Positions 1-10,418 of a stretch of 64,000 bases of DNA are shown here, one piece after another (positions within the stretch are counted from its first letter, which is position 1; the number at the start of each line of letters is the position of its first letter). This DNA comes from Pomphorhynchus laevis (Eukaryota > Acanthocephala > Palaeacanthocephala > Echinorhynchida > Pomphorhynchidae): positions 62,001 through 126,000 of the forward strand of contig WNNJ02001618.1 of NCBI GenBank assembly GCA_012934845.2, in the 5' to 3' direction. The position numbers and the translations under genes are program-made. The notes beneath the pieces are model-generated. The model saw only the letters and a program-made list of their open reading frames with translations. It made no database searches and was not told the DNA's origin.

Positions 1-345
1 GGGAACTCAGGCTACTGCGGTTCTGAAGACCATCGCAAAGAAACTGGCAGACAAGCGCAATGATCAGTACTCTGTTTGTATGGCAAGGATCAGATCTCGT
101 CTATACATGTCACTGGCCAAATCTGCTTCGATGTGCTTAAGAGCAAGCCGCTCTGCGTATCGTCGCCTAGATAGAATGGTTAACTCGATCATCTCGTCAG
201 ATAGGTGATAGGCCGATCGCAATCCACGGATACATAACAATGTAAAATATTTTTTGAGGCCTATTTGAGGGAACCTAATATTGTGGCTGTTGTATACTAT
301 TTTTTTATAAAAAAATTGATAAAATCTTTGTACCATTTACCTTGC
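1..345 (+). mobile_element. CXC-REL LINE copy a, 3' end
   Basis: This is the 3' part of a restriction-like-endonuclease LINE cut by the window edge. It holds the last codons of the ORF and then a 3' UTR with the family motif GGCCTATTTGAGGGAACC at 258-275. It ends in an AT-rich tail, TTGATAAAATC, near 330. The next copy (b) follows in the same orientation within about 20 bases, so a and b form a head-to-tail pair. Confidence 0.85.
2..208 (+). CDS. REL LINE protein, C-terminal tail (partial)
   Basis: The frame reads through to TGA at 206-208 and gives about 68 residues containing SLAKSASMCLRASRSAYRR. The same Ser/Arg-rich terminal pattern ends the other copies here (for example ISFSIARSTSMCLRSPRSAF in copy b). 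It lies just downstream of the endonuclease core in this family, and its function is unknown. The start is outside the window. Confidence 0.8.
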   Translation, partial: GTQATAVLKTIAKKLADKRNDQYSVCMARIRSRLYMSLAKSASMCLRASRSAYRRLDRMVNSIISSDR

Positions 346-365
346 CAGCACTCCGTGTGTCGCAA

Positions 366-715
366 TTGAGCCCGTGCTGAATCCTATAGATCTTACTATT
401 CAGTTTGAGTCAGCTACAACTTCACGTGATAGTGAAGCGAGACTTGATGTCGTGTGCACGGGTTTGTTCGGAAGACGAAGCGAGCGCGTCTTTATAGACG
501 TCGCTGTATTCAATTGTCATGCTGCTTCTTATTCTGAGAGATCGCCTTCATCAGTCCACAGCTATCACGAGTCGCGCAAAAACGCCCGTTACCTTGAACG
601 TATTGTAACTGTGGAGAGGGCCCAATTCACACCGATAGTGTTTTCCTCTTCTGGAGGCGTTGGAAAGGCCGGAGATTGCGTTCTGAAGGCATTAGCCAGG
701 ATGTTGGCCAATTAA
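366..715 (+). pseudogene. REL endonuclease core, copy b
   Basis: The translation contains SEARLDVVCTGLFGRRSERVF and then IDVAVFN, YHESRKNARY and FSSSGGVGKAGD. These align with the PD-(D/E)XK-like endonuclease region of the full copy A (ARMDIVCM, DICVFNHLAP, YHSNRKMAKY). The two acidic positions expected of the nuclease (the D of RLDV and the D of IDVAV) are kept. The frame ends where the Naiad fragment begins. The Met at 374 is not a real start, because family similarity extends upstream of it. Confidence 0.85.
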
Positions 716-1047
716 ATCAGCTAACTGAGTCTACGTATTGTTATATAATTATAAAATAAACAAAACATAATAATGCTAAATCAAAATTTAATAATTAAAT
801 AATAAAATTAATAATTGTTTTTAGATTTTCTATAATTTTAATCAAGTTAAAAAATAAAAATAAAAAATAAAATTTAAAATAAACGTCATTTTTATGAATT
901 GACTAATAAATAACAGGCGTTGTATCAGAATAAGAATTAGAGGTCATCAGGAGGAACTGCTATGCTATCAGGTTTCGGCCCCTAACTCCTCTACCCAACA
1001 TAGCAGCGGGGCCAAATACATGCTAATGATGTATTTCCTCTGAAATA
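711..1047 (-). mobile_element. Naiad PLE 3'-terminal fragment
   Basis: This stretch is close to the reverse complement of the 3' UTR of the Naiad copy ending near 33305. Shared parts include the terminal CAGTTAGCTGATTTAATT, the AT-rich tract and the GC-richer box with GGCCCC and GGGGCC. It has no coding sequence and is a 5'-truncated insertion into a CXC-REL LINE ORF. High identity with the 33 kb copy suggests it is relatively young. Confidence 0.85.
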
Positions 1048-1066
1048 GACTATGCGCGAAATAGAC

Positions 1067-1228
1067 TATGCGACGTGTATCGCACTTATCCGACGAAAGA
1101 TAAGTTTCTCCATTGCGCGATCAACTTCTATGTGTCTTCGCAGCCCCCGCTCAGCATTTTACCGGTTCGAGCACGGACAGCAAATCCATTCGGGGATAAC
1201 TATTCGTGGATCCGCTAGGGATTGCTGA
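1067..1228 (+). pseudogene. REL LINE C-terminal tail, copy b
   Basis: The reading frame gives about 53 residues (YATCIALIRRKISFSIARST, then SMCLRSPRSAFYR). It matches the C-terminal tail of copy B (YSDVISTLRCRIGIRLARMV, then SRCIRGSRSAFHR). It is the continuation of the endonuclease at 366-715 beyond the Naiad insertion. It ends at TGA, about 45 bases before the 3'-UTR motif. Confidence 0.75.
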
Positions 1229-1639
1229 GATAATGAATAGTCTCAAATTTAATATTTAATGATTATATTAGGGCCTATTTGCGGGTAACTGTTTGATTGT
1301 AATTTTTTATTGTATTATTATTTTATAATAAAAACTTGTGTATTTGATAAAATCTTTTGGTTATTAAAACTTACAATAGAATATTTCTATTTTCAAGATA
1401 TAAAAACATACAAAGTGTCGAATTGGAACGACAACCATCAGTGACAACCATCGACGGCTGACATACACAAACACATTACGAAGCCGTCAGAGAGCGCATG
1501 TACGAAACCGCCTGAGAGCGCTGAAATCGTCTGAGATCGCTGTTACGAAGTCGATAATTATTATACACATAACAGAGAAAAGAGACAATAAATCAAATTT
1601 TTTAATAGTCAACAACTTTACTTCGCCAATACAATCACG

Positions 1640-2155
1640 ATGCCTAAAGGAATTCCAGCCGAGCCAAAATGCTGTTCGTGTAATAGACATTCAACACGAT
1701 GTCGTCAATGCAAATGTGTAAAATCAAATAAGCCGTGCACTAACTGTTCTGCAGCGAATTGCGAAAACCAACTCGTATCCCACTTTGCAAGCATGAATAT
1801 AGCGGATAATGCGGTTCACACCTTCGATACTGTCTCGAATAAATTCCCAAACACTCTTATCCACCAATCCTTCAAGGATGTAATTACTTGGCGTCCTAAT
1901 CTATTTTACTTACCGAGGTGTAATGAAAGCCGAATGTTTTTAAATGAACTAAGCAAATTGTTTGAAACTGCTTGTCGCGTGGATGACGTCGAAGGCTCGT
2001 CGCTCATGAAGGTGACAATTATTTGTCAGTGCGATTTACAAAATGTAGGTTCATCTAAAATCAAATATGTACGTCAATTGATGTCGCGTCGCCTGTCTCT
2101 TTGGCAAAGCCAAAATTTTGATGAATTAGTAAGGGAGGGTAAATGTATTCAATGA
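1640..2155 (+). CDS. CXC-REL LINE ORF, N-terminal part (copy c)
   Basis: The ORF starts with ATG in the same context as other copies (MPKGIPAEPKCCSCNRHSTR) and encodes 171 residues. Residues 11-45 hold the Cys cluster (CCSCN, CRQCKC, CTNC, NCEN) that opens every full copy in this window and resembles tesmin/TSO1 CXC fingers; a nucleic-acid-binding role is inferred. Residues 80-170 match the conserved linker of copy A (ITWRPNLFYLPRCN, RLSLWQSQNFDELVREG). The frame ends next to the LTR insertion. Confidence 0.85.
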   Translation: MPKGIPAEPKCCSCNRHSTRCRQCKCVKSNKPCTNCSAANCENQLVSHFASMNIADNAVHTFDTVSNKFPNTLIHQSFKDVITWRPNLFYLPRCNESRMFLNELSKLFETACRVDDVEGSSLMKVTIICQCDLQNVGSSKIKYVRQLMSRRLSLWQSQNFDELVREGKCIQ

Positions 2156-2159
2156 CGTT

Positions 2160-2290
2160 TGTAGTGACTTTACTTTAGTAGTCAGAAAGAACTAACATGA
2201 AAGTCTTTATTCAACTATCTACAAATAAGAAAGTAATGTAAGGTAAATGTGAATAATTCAATAAATCAATATGGTTATACAGTTACCACA
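2160..2290 (-). repeat. 3' LTR of the Ty3/gypsy fossil
   Basis: This 131-bp repeat is matched at 5971-6101 with about nine differences. It has TG...CA ends on the + strand, and a purine-rich tract abuts it internally, which marks it as the 3' LTR of the antisense element. Its length is short for the family. Confidence 0.9.
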
Positions 2291-2301
2291 CTTTCTCTTC
2301 C

Positions 2302-4994
2302 TTAGACATTAAATCTGGTGGACCTTTTTATGATTCGTCCTCGGCTTGATTTGCTCGGTATAAACTTAAATACAGAGTATGTACTTTCATCTATGGTTTC
2401 AGGTGAGCTTTCGTTTTGCACATTGTCCTGATTTAGATCATCTTTGTTGACATTCGCTGCGTTGTCATTTTTCAACGGAACACTGATCCGGGAATTATCC
2501 TCTTCAGATTGTTGCAACGAATAATTTGAGTAACCGACAATCTGTGGTTAGGATGAGGTGTCCCCTGTTGGAGCTAAATCGGATGTTGATACTACACTTC
2601 TTCTTCCATCTTGGTAACTGATTTGCGAGTGGGTTGGCGTCGAAGAGGGTATTTCAACAGGTATTACTAAAGGATCTGACTTCGAATGTCTTTGGAAATT
2701 TCGGAGGAGAGCTGGTCCACCAAGCAACCAAGTTGGTATAAAGTACCCATTTTCGGCTTTTCTCTGGAATGAAAAAAAAACGTTCACGTGGAGTTTGATT
2801 TGACGAGGTACACAGCAGTGAGCGCATTGAATGCAATGCGATGTCAAGAACCGATTTCCAACGATTTTATTCTAAACATCTTGAACGCTGCGCTAGTTTG
2901 ATAGTTCTCCATACTATGCTATTTATTCTTTCACATTGACCATTACCCATCGGATGGTATGGGCTAGAATGAGTTATCACAGTCCCTCTTTGCCAGAGAT
3001 ATGATTGAACCTCTGTCAACATAAATTGAGTACCACGATCACAGTGTATCGCATCAGGAGCTCCAAAAATTGAGAATAAATTTTGTAAGCATTTGATAAC
3101 GGTTGTAGTAGGCATATCATTACATGGATACACAAAAGGAAATCGGGAGTACTCATCCACGATAACGAGCAAGTACTTGTCGCCATCGATTGAAGGTTTA
3201 GGTCCGACGAAATCCATGGCCAATCGCTCAAAGGGCCGACGCGCGATTACTAATTGTGAAGGATTAGGCTTGTGAAATTTGGGTTTGAGTTCGGCACAAG
3301 TTTGACACGACAAGCATACTTTACGAACATCTTCGATCGAGTGTGGAAGATTTTTCTGTTTCATAAAATGATGTAGTCTCGTAATACCCTGGTGACATAG
3401 AGATTCGTGTAACTGTTTTATATCTGCCAAATTGTGAATCGAACAAACTCTTGAGAATGTATCTGCTGCAACATTCAGGTTTCCTGGTCGGTATTTGATT
3501 ATGTAGGAATAGCTAGCAAGTTCGACTTTCCATCGTATCAATTTTTCGTTTTTAATTTTGGATTTTAAACGATTTCTGAATATGAAGGATACGGATTGTT
3601 GATCTGTAATTATAGTAAATCTTTTTAAAATCAGAAACTTGCGCCATTTCCTAATAGCTTCCACAATGGCAATCGCTTCCCGTTCAATAATAGAATGTTG
3701 CCTTTCCGATGGATATAGACTTCTCGAATAGAATGCAACTGGACGACCATTTTGCGACAGAATTGCAGCGACTGTATTCGAAAATGCGTCGGTTTATACA
3801 CAAAACGGCAACTCTTCATCAATAGTAGTAAGTGAAGCTTTGCATATTTCATCCTTTAATTCATCGAAGGTCTTTAATTGAGTATAATTCATTGGAAACG
3901 AGGCTACAGATAAAAGCGGTCTAATTTTTGCGGAATAATTTGGTATCCATTGACTGTAATAACTCAGTAATCCAAGAGCTCTTTTCATGGCAGCTGGATT
4001 TTCAAGAGCAGAAAAGTTTCTAAGTGGCTCAGTCCTTTGAGGATCATGCTGGATTCGACCACCGTCGATTAGATATCCAAGGTAGTTTAACGAGGTTTGA
4101 CGGTAGACAGACTTTTGTTCATTAAGCATAATATTATATTTCTTGATCATAGTTTGAACGCATGCAAATTTTTGTCGTGATCTTCTAAAGTACTTCCAGC
4201 TACCACAACATCATCAACATATATGAAGGTATTTTGAAGTCGATTAGAGTTTATCAGATTAGACATTACGCGCTGGAAAGCGGCTACCGAGTTAGTCAGA
4301 CCAAAGGGAATTCGCTTGAATTGGTACAATGCTCCTGCGGCTTGAAAAGCTGTATAAAATCTCTCATCTTCTCTCACTGGACATTGGTAGTAAGCCGATT
4401 CAAGGTCAAGTTTAGTGAAATATTTGTATTTCGACAATTCGTTGATCGTATCTGAAATTCGGGGCATTGAAAAAGCGTCGGGGAAGGTGAATCGGTTGAT
4501 AGTTGCAGAATAATCCACGACCATACGACGTTTATGTCTATTAGATGTCGTAATACTTGTGCTCTACATGGCGAGGTTGAAGTTTCTATTATGCCATTTT
4601 TCAGTAGGAATTGAATTTCGTTTTCGATAAATTTTCGATCGTCAAGAGCATAGTTGCGTGGCTTAGTAGCGATCGGTCGAACATCATCAGACAATTTGGA
4701 GAATAGTGTTGGTGGTGTGATCTCTTTACAGTTCAATGACGATAGTATTAGTTTTGGTCTGTCCTTGTCGTTTGTGAAATTAAATGTCACTGTTGTGTTC
4801 AGTCCCATAAAGTCTTGTCCCAATACAACCGGAGAGCATAGGTTCGGAAGAACCAACAGTTTGATTGCAGTAAACTTCTTTCCACCGGTACGTACGTCTA
4901 AAACACAGTGTCCTTTCGTATGAACCGAGTGGTCCGATGACGGCATAAACATCATTTCCGAAAATAGCTGTTTTCGCAATTTTCCAACAACCAC
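2302..4994 (-). pseudogene. pol region of the Ty3/gypsy fossil (RT, RNase H, integrase)
   Basis: RT is recognisable from QFKRIPFGLTNSVAAFQRV and YVDDVV (near 4200-4400). The integrase is recognisable from the HHCC finger (HESLCHQGITRLHHF, then CLSCQTC) and the DDE context (MDFVGP, HCDRGTQF, YHPMGNGQCER) at about 2900-3450. RNase H lies between them. The segment nearest the 3' LTR is a less conserved C-terminal extension. It is a broken fossil and is annotated as one degraded region. Confidence 0.85.
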
Positions 4995-5003
4995 TATATC
5001 GGA

Positions 5004-5751
5004 TCAAACAAAACTCTTTATACTGCCAGAGTCGATTAGAGCTGCCATCGAATATCTATCCAACCGTACGGGTATTAAACTATCATTACGAATCGCTAGC
5101 ATTACATCAGATGTCGCGAGCGTATTTTCGAAGGCTGCTGAGCATTTTGAATTCGGGCTTTGGCAGACATTTGAAAAAATGGCAACGCTTTCCACACTTA
5201 AAGCAGGTCGCGTCACGAGCTGGACATTGCTGTCTGCGGTGTGGAAGACGTCCACAAAATCTACACTTGGAATCATTTGATTTTGTCCACCTTCCAGCGG
5301 CAGCGATATTATCGTCTCTATTATTTAGCCGGATATCTTTATCGACGTTTTGCGATATTTGAGCAGAGAAGTCGGAACCTTGAGAAGATTCGAATGATTT
5401 AGAATTTCTTTGAGCCGTTTCAAGAGATTGAGCCGTTAATATAGCATCATCTAGTCTGAGATTCTCCCATTCGAGGAGCCGTTGACGTATTTCTCCACTT
5501 TTCAAACCTATAATGAAGGCATCTCGTATTGCTTCACATGTGTATTGTGCTGTGGAAACTGCTTTGAAATTACATGATCTGGAGAGTCGCTTTAAATTTG
5601 CGAGGAATTCGTCAACAGTATCTTCTAATTGTTGCTTGCAAGTTGCTAAGGTATAGCGAGCGAAAACAGAATTCGTAGGTTTGTCGTAGGCTGCTTCGAG
5701 GATAGCAATGACTTCATCGTAGTCTTTACAATCGGAAATCGTTTCGAACAC
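5004..5751 (-). pseudogene. gag and protease region of the Ty3/gypsy fossil
   Basis: The gag part has the helical segment with LATCKQQLEDTVDEFLANLK and ends in two zinc knuckles (CRFCGRLPHRRQQC and CFKCGKRCHFFKC), which bind nucleic acid in this family. The start of a retroviral-type aspartic protease (ALIDSGS) lies just downstream in element orientation. It is part of the broken element at 2160-6101. Confidence 0.85.
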
Positions 5752-5970
5752 ATTTGCTGAACAAATGTGACAATCTTTTCGAACAATTTGTCAGAAGCCG
5801 TAACTTGTTGATTGTTCTATCAGGATGACCAACTTCCAACTCCGCCACACAATTATCGAACATTCGACGCCAATGCCTCCATTCAGCCGCGGTTGTGCTT
5901 GAAGTACCAATAAAGCAGTTTCATTAAAGAATCCATTTGATTAGAGATCGAGAGAAATAGTTGAATAAAT

Positions 5971-6101
5971 TGTAGTGACTTTACTTTAGTAATCAGAAAG
6001 AACCAACATGAAAGGCTTTATTCAACCATCTACAGATAAGAAGGTAACTTAAGGTAAATGTGAATAATTCAATAAATCAATATAGTTATACAGTTACCAC
6101 A
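5971..6101 (-). repeat. 5' LTR of the Ty3/gypsy fossil
   Basis: This is the partner of the repeat at 2160-2290, with the same length and the same TGTAGTGAC...ACCACA ends. Element orientation, read from gag and pol, makes this the 5' LTR. Confidence 0.9.
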
Positions 6102-6119
6102 AGGGTATCCCAGTCACGG

Positions 6120-6896
6120 TATGATTCTAAGAGCAATTGAGAGTCGCTGTTTGTGAAATCAATAATGTCCGGTAATCTTACTTCTGCAGTAAGAATTCTG
6201 GAAAACGATTCTGTCAATAAAACTTTAAGTCCAAATGATTTTCTTGGCAACGAATCGGTTAAGTCTATTCTTGAAGCGAAGAATCCACAGGCAGCTGAAA
6301 TGACTGAGGACGCCTTATTATCGGAGATCGAAATAGAAAGTGATAACTTTCATCCCTCCTTTTTCGAGACGATAGATGCAGCTGCAATTCAACTTAGTAC
6401 TAAGCGCACTACAGGCGCTGCAGGTCCTTCGAGTGTTACTGCTTTATCATGGCGACAAATGCTTACCTCATTTGATAGGGATTCATCATACTTAGCCTCC
6501 ACGTTAGCAGATCTGACAAGGCGAATTGCTAGTAATAGAGTTCCAAAACATTGAACAGAAGCGTTAATCGATAGTCGGCTCATTGCCTTGATAAAAATCC
6601 TGGTGTTCGGCCGACGGAATATGTGAGGCATATAGGCGCATAATGGCTGAAATGATTTTACATGTCATTTCTCTTTTCATTTAATCAATTGCGGGTAATT
6701 CACAACTTTGTGCAGTCAAAAGGGAGGTGTCGAATTCGTTGTGCGAGATATGCGTGAAACCTTTGCTAATTCGACCTCGTCATGTTTACTTTTAATTGAT
6801 GCACATAATGTTTTTAATAGAATTAATAGAAAATTAGCTCTCCTTAATATAAAAAATATGTCCTGCTTTAGCACGATTCCTGCAAAATACGTATAG
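6120..6896 (+). pseudogene. CXC-REL LINE ORF, middle part to RT motif A (copy c)
   Basis: The open stretch at 6153-6554 encodes the conserved linker (KSIMSGNLTSAVRILE) and the family signature GAAGPSS, compared with GSAGPSG in copy A. After frame disruptions, further family segments follow: ALIDSRLIAL, then LLIDAHNVFNRINRKLALLN, which corresponds to RT motif A of copy A (LTVDANNAFNCINRDLLLKN). The palm motifs beyond A are absent. At least two frame changes and one stop separate the pieces. Confidence 0.8.
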
Positions 6897-6982
6897 TTTA
6901 GATCCAATTTTAGCCATTGACGATGATTATCTGTATATACATTATACTGTATATCAATATACAATACTGTATATCGCATTAC

Positions 6983-7028
6983 GTAATATAAAACTGCTTA
7001 GATAAGGTAATATAAAACTGCTTAGATA
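6983..7028 (+). repeat. Two tandem copies of a 22-bp unit
   Basis: The unit GTAATATAAAACTGCTTAGA occurs twice, at 6983 and 7007, in AT-rich sequence between the end of copy c and the 20-bp repeats of the next LINE. The neighbouring 6930-6980 stretch is a TGTATAT-type microsatellite. Confidence 0.7.
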
Positions 7029-7050
7029 GATAACTGTTCTAGCAAATTAC

Positions 7051-7150
7051 ATTCCAGATTATTCCTGTCAGTTCCAGATTATTCCTGTCAGTTCCAGATT
7101 ATTCCTGTCAGTTCCAGATTATTCCTGTCAGTTCCAGATTATTCCTGTCA
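7051..7150 (+). repeat. Five tandem 20-bp units at the 5' side of a LINE
   Basis: The unit GTTCCAGATTATTCCTGTCA is repeated five times; the first differs only at its first base. The array ends about 50 bases before the ORF1 start of the L2/CR1-type LINE. Tandem 5'-UTR monomers act as promoters in some LINEs, so a promoter role is possible but only inferred. Confidence 0.85.
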
Positions 7151-7200
7151 GTTCCGCTCGCTACGCTCGCGGATTGAGCTCAATCTATCGATAAAAGGTC

Positions 7201-8505
7201 ATGCCTAAAAAAGCGCGATCTCAGATCCCTGTTCCTGATCAAGAATCTTCCACATCGGAATGCAATGATGGTTATACCAGCTTTGAAGTTGGATGCGATT
7301 CCAAAGATTGCGATGTATGGACACTTGTTCGTGTTAAAATATCCGACCACTCGGTGTATAAACGTAAACATTTCACTTGCGGTTTTTTAATATCAGTACG
7401 ACTACAACAGTTATCCTGCTCATCTACTCCTGTATCACACACGGCCACTCAGACCAATGCTGTTTTAGATGTTTCCCTCACATCAACACCTGACTTCGCA
7501 TCATATAATCCCATTATTGAACCTACTCTCTCACACACTCCTCGTTCAACTACGTACCAAACTTCCATTAATCTTTCTCATTCTAACAATGCTAACGGTA
7601 AAGCTTTTCATCTCGTACCTCCTCTTTCCTATTCCTCCCCCAATCTAAATAAATCTCAAACTTCTTTATTATCTTCACGTACTTCTTATTCGACCTCCCC
7701 TGTATCACCTCTCAATAATTTACACCCTTCCATCAAAATCATTTCCAGTAACATTTCCGATCAACTGATTCAACACTCCATTCCTGTCACTCATGCCCCA
7801 ACCTATTTTAATTCTCCTTACTCTACCTCCCACGTAACACTTCCAAATAATTTACATCCTTCATTTAAAATCATATCCAGTCACATCTCTGATCAACCGA
7901 TTCAACACCCCGCTCCTGCCACACTTGCTCCAACCAATATTAATTCTTTATCAAGCACCCCTGTCATTTACACTTCTATATCAGCTCTGTCCGTCCACCA
8001 CTTCCACGAAATCGTTTTCCTTCGCGCGATCGCTGTATAATCATATCAAACTTAAAGCTTTCCGAATCTGCTTCTCCACAATCTCGCCTCGATGATGATG
8101 TATCTGCTTTCAGGTTCTATCCTAGCAACCATTCTTCCTGATGATAACCCATTACTCTTCAATAATATCGCTCCTGTATCCTTTATTCGTTTAAACAAAT
8201 CCACTAAATCCAATCATCTCAGTCCTCCACTCTTAAAAATCGTTTTCCGACATAGTTCACATGCCTCTTCGGTACTCTCCCAACGTTTTAAACTTCTTAC
8301 CACTTCATCTACTTGCCGTATCTTTCCTGACCGCTCCCCTTCTGATATTGCCCAGCTCAATTTAGCTCGCATTGAAAAACATCGACGTGAAACAAACGGC
8401 GAGTCATCCTTATCTATACGTAAAATCAACGGAAATTTTCACGTTCTTCACACAAGGCCAAAAATTCGATGGCGTCCCATCTCTCCCCCTTGTATTCTTC
8501 GCTAG
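7201..8505 (+). pseudogene. ORF1 of the L2/CR1-type LINE
   Basis: The ATG at 7201 opens a 279-codon frame. It has a Cys/His segment at residues 18-60 (CNDGYTSFEVGCDSKDC, then HFTCGF) and a long Ser/Thr/Pro-rich region. That region contains an internal duplication of about 45 residues (NNLHPSIKIISSNISDQ and NNLHPSFKIISSHISDQ). A frame change near 7985 leads into an RRM-like segment (RCIIISNLKLSESASPQSRL). The C-terminal domain (IFPDRSPSDIAQLNLARIEK, then HRRETNGESSLSIRKINGNF) is at 8260-8460. Such RRM-plus-CTD ORF1 proteins bind LINE RNA. Confidence 0.75.
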
Positions 8506-10365
8506 TCGATCTCGCTCCTAAGCATACTCTTCGTCTTAGTAAATTCAATACTCGCTCCATTCTTCATAAAGCTGATATGCTTCTCGATATCTTCGATCAA
8601 TTATCTATCGATATTCTCTGCATTACCGAATCCTGGCACTCTGACTCCGACGATCTTGCTATTCGTCGTCTATGTCGCTCTGGTTGTTCTCTAGTTGAAT
8701 CAGCTCGTCAAATTACATCTCATACATCTACTGTGTCTAACCATGGCGGTATTGTTGCCATTGCTCGTCACCCAATGTCTTTACGTAAAATCAACGTTAA
8801 CATCCGTTACACCTCGTTCGAATTACTCATATGCAGATTATCAACGCCTTTCCCTCTGGAACTTGTGATTGTATACCGTCCAGGTTCAGTTGCCCCATCA
8901 CGTATCTTCTTTAACGACCTTGCAGATCTAATGTCTCACTGTTCATTGTCTTATACTCCTTCTTTTGTTCTCGGTGACTTTAACATTCGTCTTGATCGCC
9001 CGTCTGACTCTGACTCTATCACTTTAACTAATCTTTTTTCTGATTTTAACTATAAATTACTTTCAACAAGCCCAACTCATATTCTCGGCGGTGCTCTCGA
9101 CATCATTGCTGTTCCTAACTGCTTCAATGACTATACCTCCTTGTCAATTACTGATCCTGGTTTGTCCGATCATTTCCTTGTCACTCTTACTCTTACTCGT
9201 CCCCATCCTCCTTCTCCGCCTTTACCTTTATCTACACCAAGTCGACCCTGGAAGCTTCTCGATATCCCTGTTCTCTGCACAGCCTTACTCAATTCTTCAC
9301 TCTTTTCACTTCCTCTTAACTATCTCTCTCCCGATGATCTCTGCATTCTGTTTGATTCTGAACTTACGTCGATCCTCAATAACCTTCTGCCTAGTCGACT
9401 TCGACGTTCCCAGCGCTTGCGCCATGCTCCCTGGTTCGATTCTGACTGTAGTCTTTCTAAGCGTCGACTCCGTCACTCTTTTCGTATGTATAAACGCTTT
9501 CTTAAACGTTCACCCAACTCACTCCCTCCAAATCTTCGTGATTCCTACTTTTCTCAACGCCGTTCACATCTCATTCTTATACGTACTAAACGTACTCTCT
9601 TTTGGCGAAATCAACTCGAGTCATCTTCCAACTCTAAATCTCATTGGAAAATCTTAAACTCAATTCTTTCACGATCATCTACCCCTTGTAATATAAATCC
9701 TGATGAATTTTCTTCTTATCTACAAACTAAGCTATCTAATTTACTTTCCCTACTACCCATAGCCCCCTTGTACCCACTCTTCTCTTAAATACTTCCCTCC
9801 CAGAACTATTCCACCTTCTTCCCGTTTCGTCTGATGAAGTTTCTTCGGTTCTGCTGTCATTACCTAATAAAACCTCTCCTTCTGACCCAATTCCCACTCA
9901 CTTGCTTAAAAATATCTGCTCCTTTATCTTACCCTTCCTAACCACATTGTTCAACTCGTCCATCCGTAGCCGTACATTTCCTTCCATCTGGAAATGCGCC
10001 ACTGTTCGTCCTCTCATCAAAAAGCAATCTCTCGACTCCTCACTACCATCTTCGTACCGTCCTATCTCACTTCTCCCAACCCTCTCTAAACTCCTTGAGC
10101 GTCTCGTTCTTAAGCAAGTTAATACATATCTCTTTTCCTCTAACTTATTTCCTCCCTTCCAAGCCGCTTTTCGCTCTAATTACTCTACCGAAATTGCATG
10201 TCTTTAAGTTTATAACGACTTACTCATATCGCGCGATCATAAATTATGTAGTGTCATAGTTTCTCTTGATCTATCGTCTGCTTTTGACATCGTCGATCAC
10301 TCGATTCTTCTCCATCGCCTTCGTCATGATTATGGCTTCTCTTTACCCACTGTATCATGGTTTTC

Positions 10366-10418
<53 letters not shown>

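Larger units (their letters stand above)
366..1352 (+). mobile_element. CXC-REL LINE copy b, 5'-truncated, split by a Naiad fragment
   Basis: The copy begins inside the endonuclease domain (IEPVLNPID) and runs to the 3' UTR, whose motif GGCCTATTTGCGGGTAAC is at 1272-1289. The tail TTTGATAAAATC is nearly the same as in copy a. A reversed Naiad 3' end (711-1047) separates the endonuclease core from the C-terminal tail. The 15-base stretch after it is repeated (GAAATAGACTATGCGC, 1042-1074). Copy c begins directly downstream. Confidence 0.85.
2160..6101 (-). mobile_element. Ty3/gypsy-type LTR retrotransposon (fossil)
   Basis: Two direct repeats of 131 bp, each beginning TGTAGTGAC and ending ACCACA, bound an antisense gag-pol region of about 3.7 kb. 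A purine-rich tract lies just inside the 3' LTR (2291-2303 on the opposite strand). Parts in order from 6101 leftward are gag with zinc knuckles, protease, RT, RNase H and integrase. The order RT-RNase H-integrase places it in Metaviridae. It is broken in several places. The LTRs are about 93 percent identical by eye, so the insertion is fairly recent. It sits inside a CXC-REL LINE ORF. I found no clear target-site duplication. Confidence 0.9.
1353..6900 (+). mobile_element. CXC-REL LINE copy c, split by an LTR element
   Basis: The 5' end starts with TTGGTTATTAAAACTTACAA straight after the tail of copy b. A 5' UTR of about 285 bases follows, then the CXC-domain ORF (1640-2155). The LTR fossil (2160-6101) interrupts it, and the ORF resumes at about 6120 and runs to RT motif A near 6840. 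The remainder is missing where AT-rich sequence and a second LINE begin. Confidence 0.8.

Noticed and set aside
374-715. A complete 113-aa protein starting at 374
   Set aside because: Family similarity continues upstream of the Met, so this is a truncated endonuclease, not a small gene.
7051-7150. Possible CRISPR array
   Set aside because: The 20-bp units are directly joined without spacers, and the region is eukaryotic LINE sequence.
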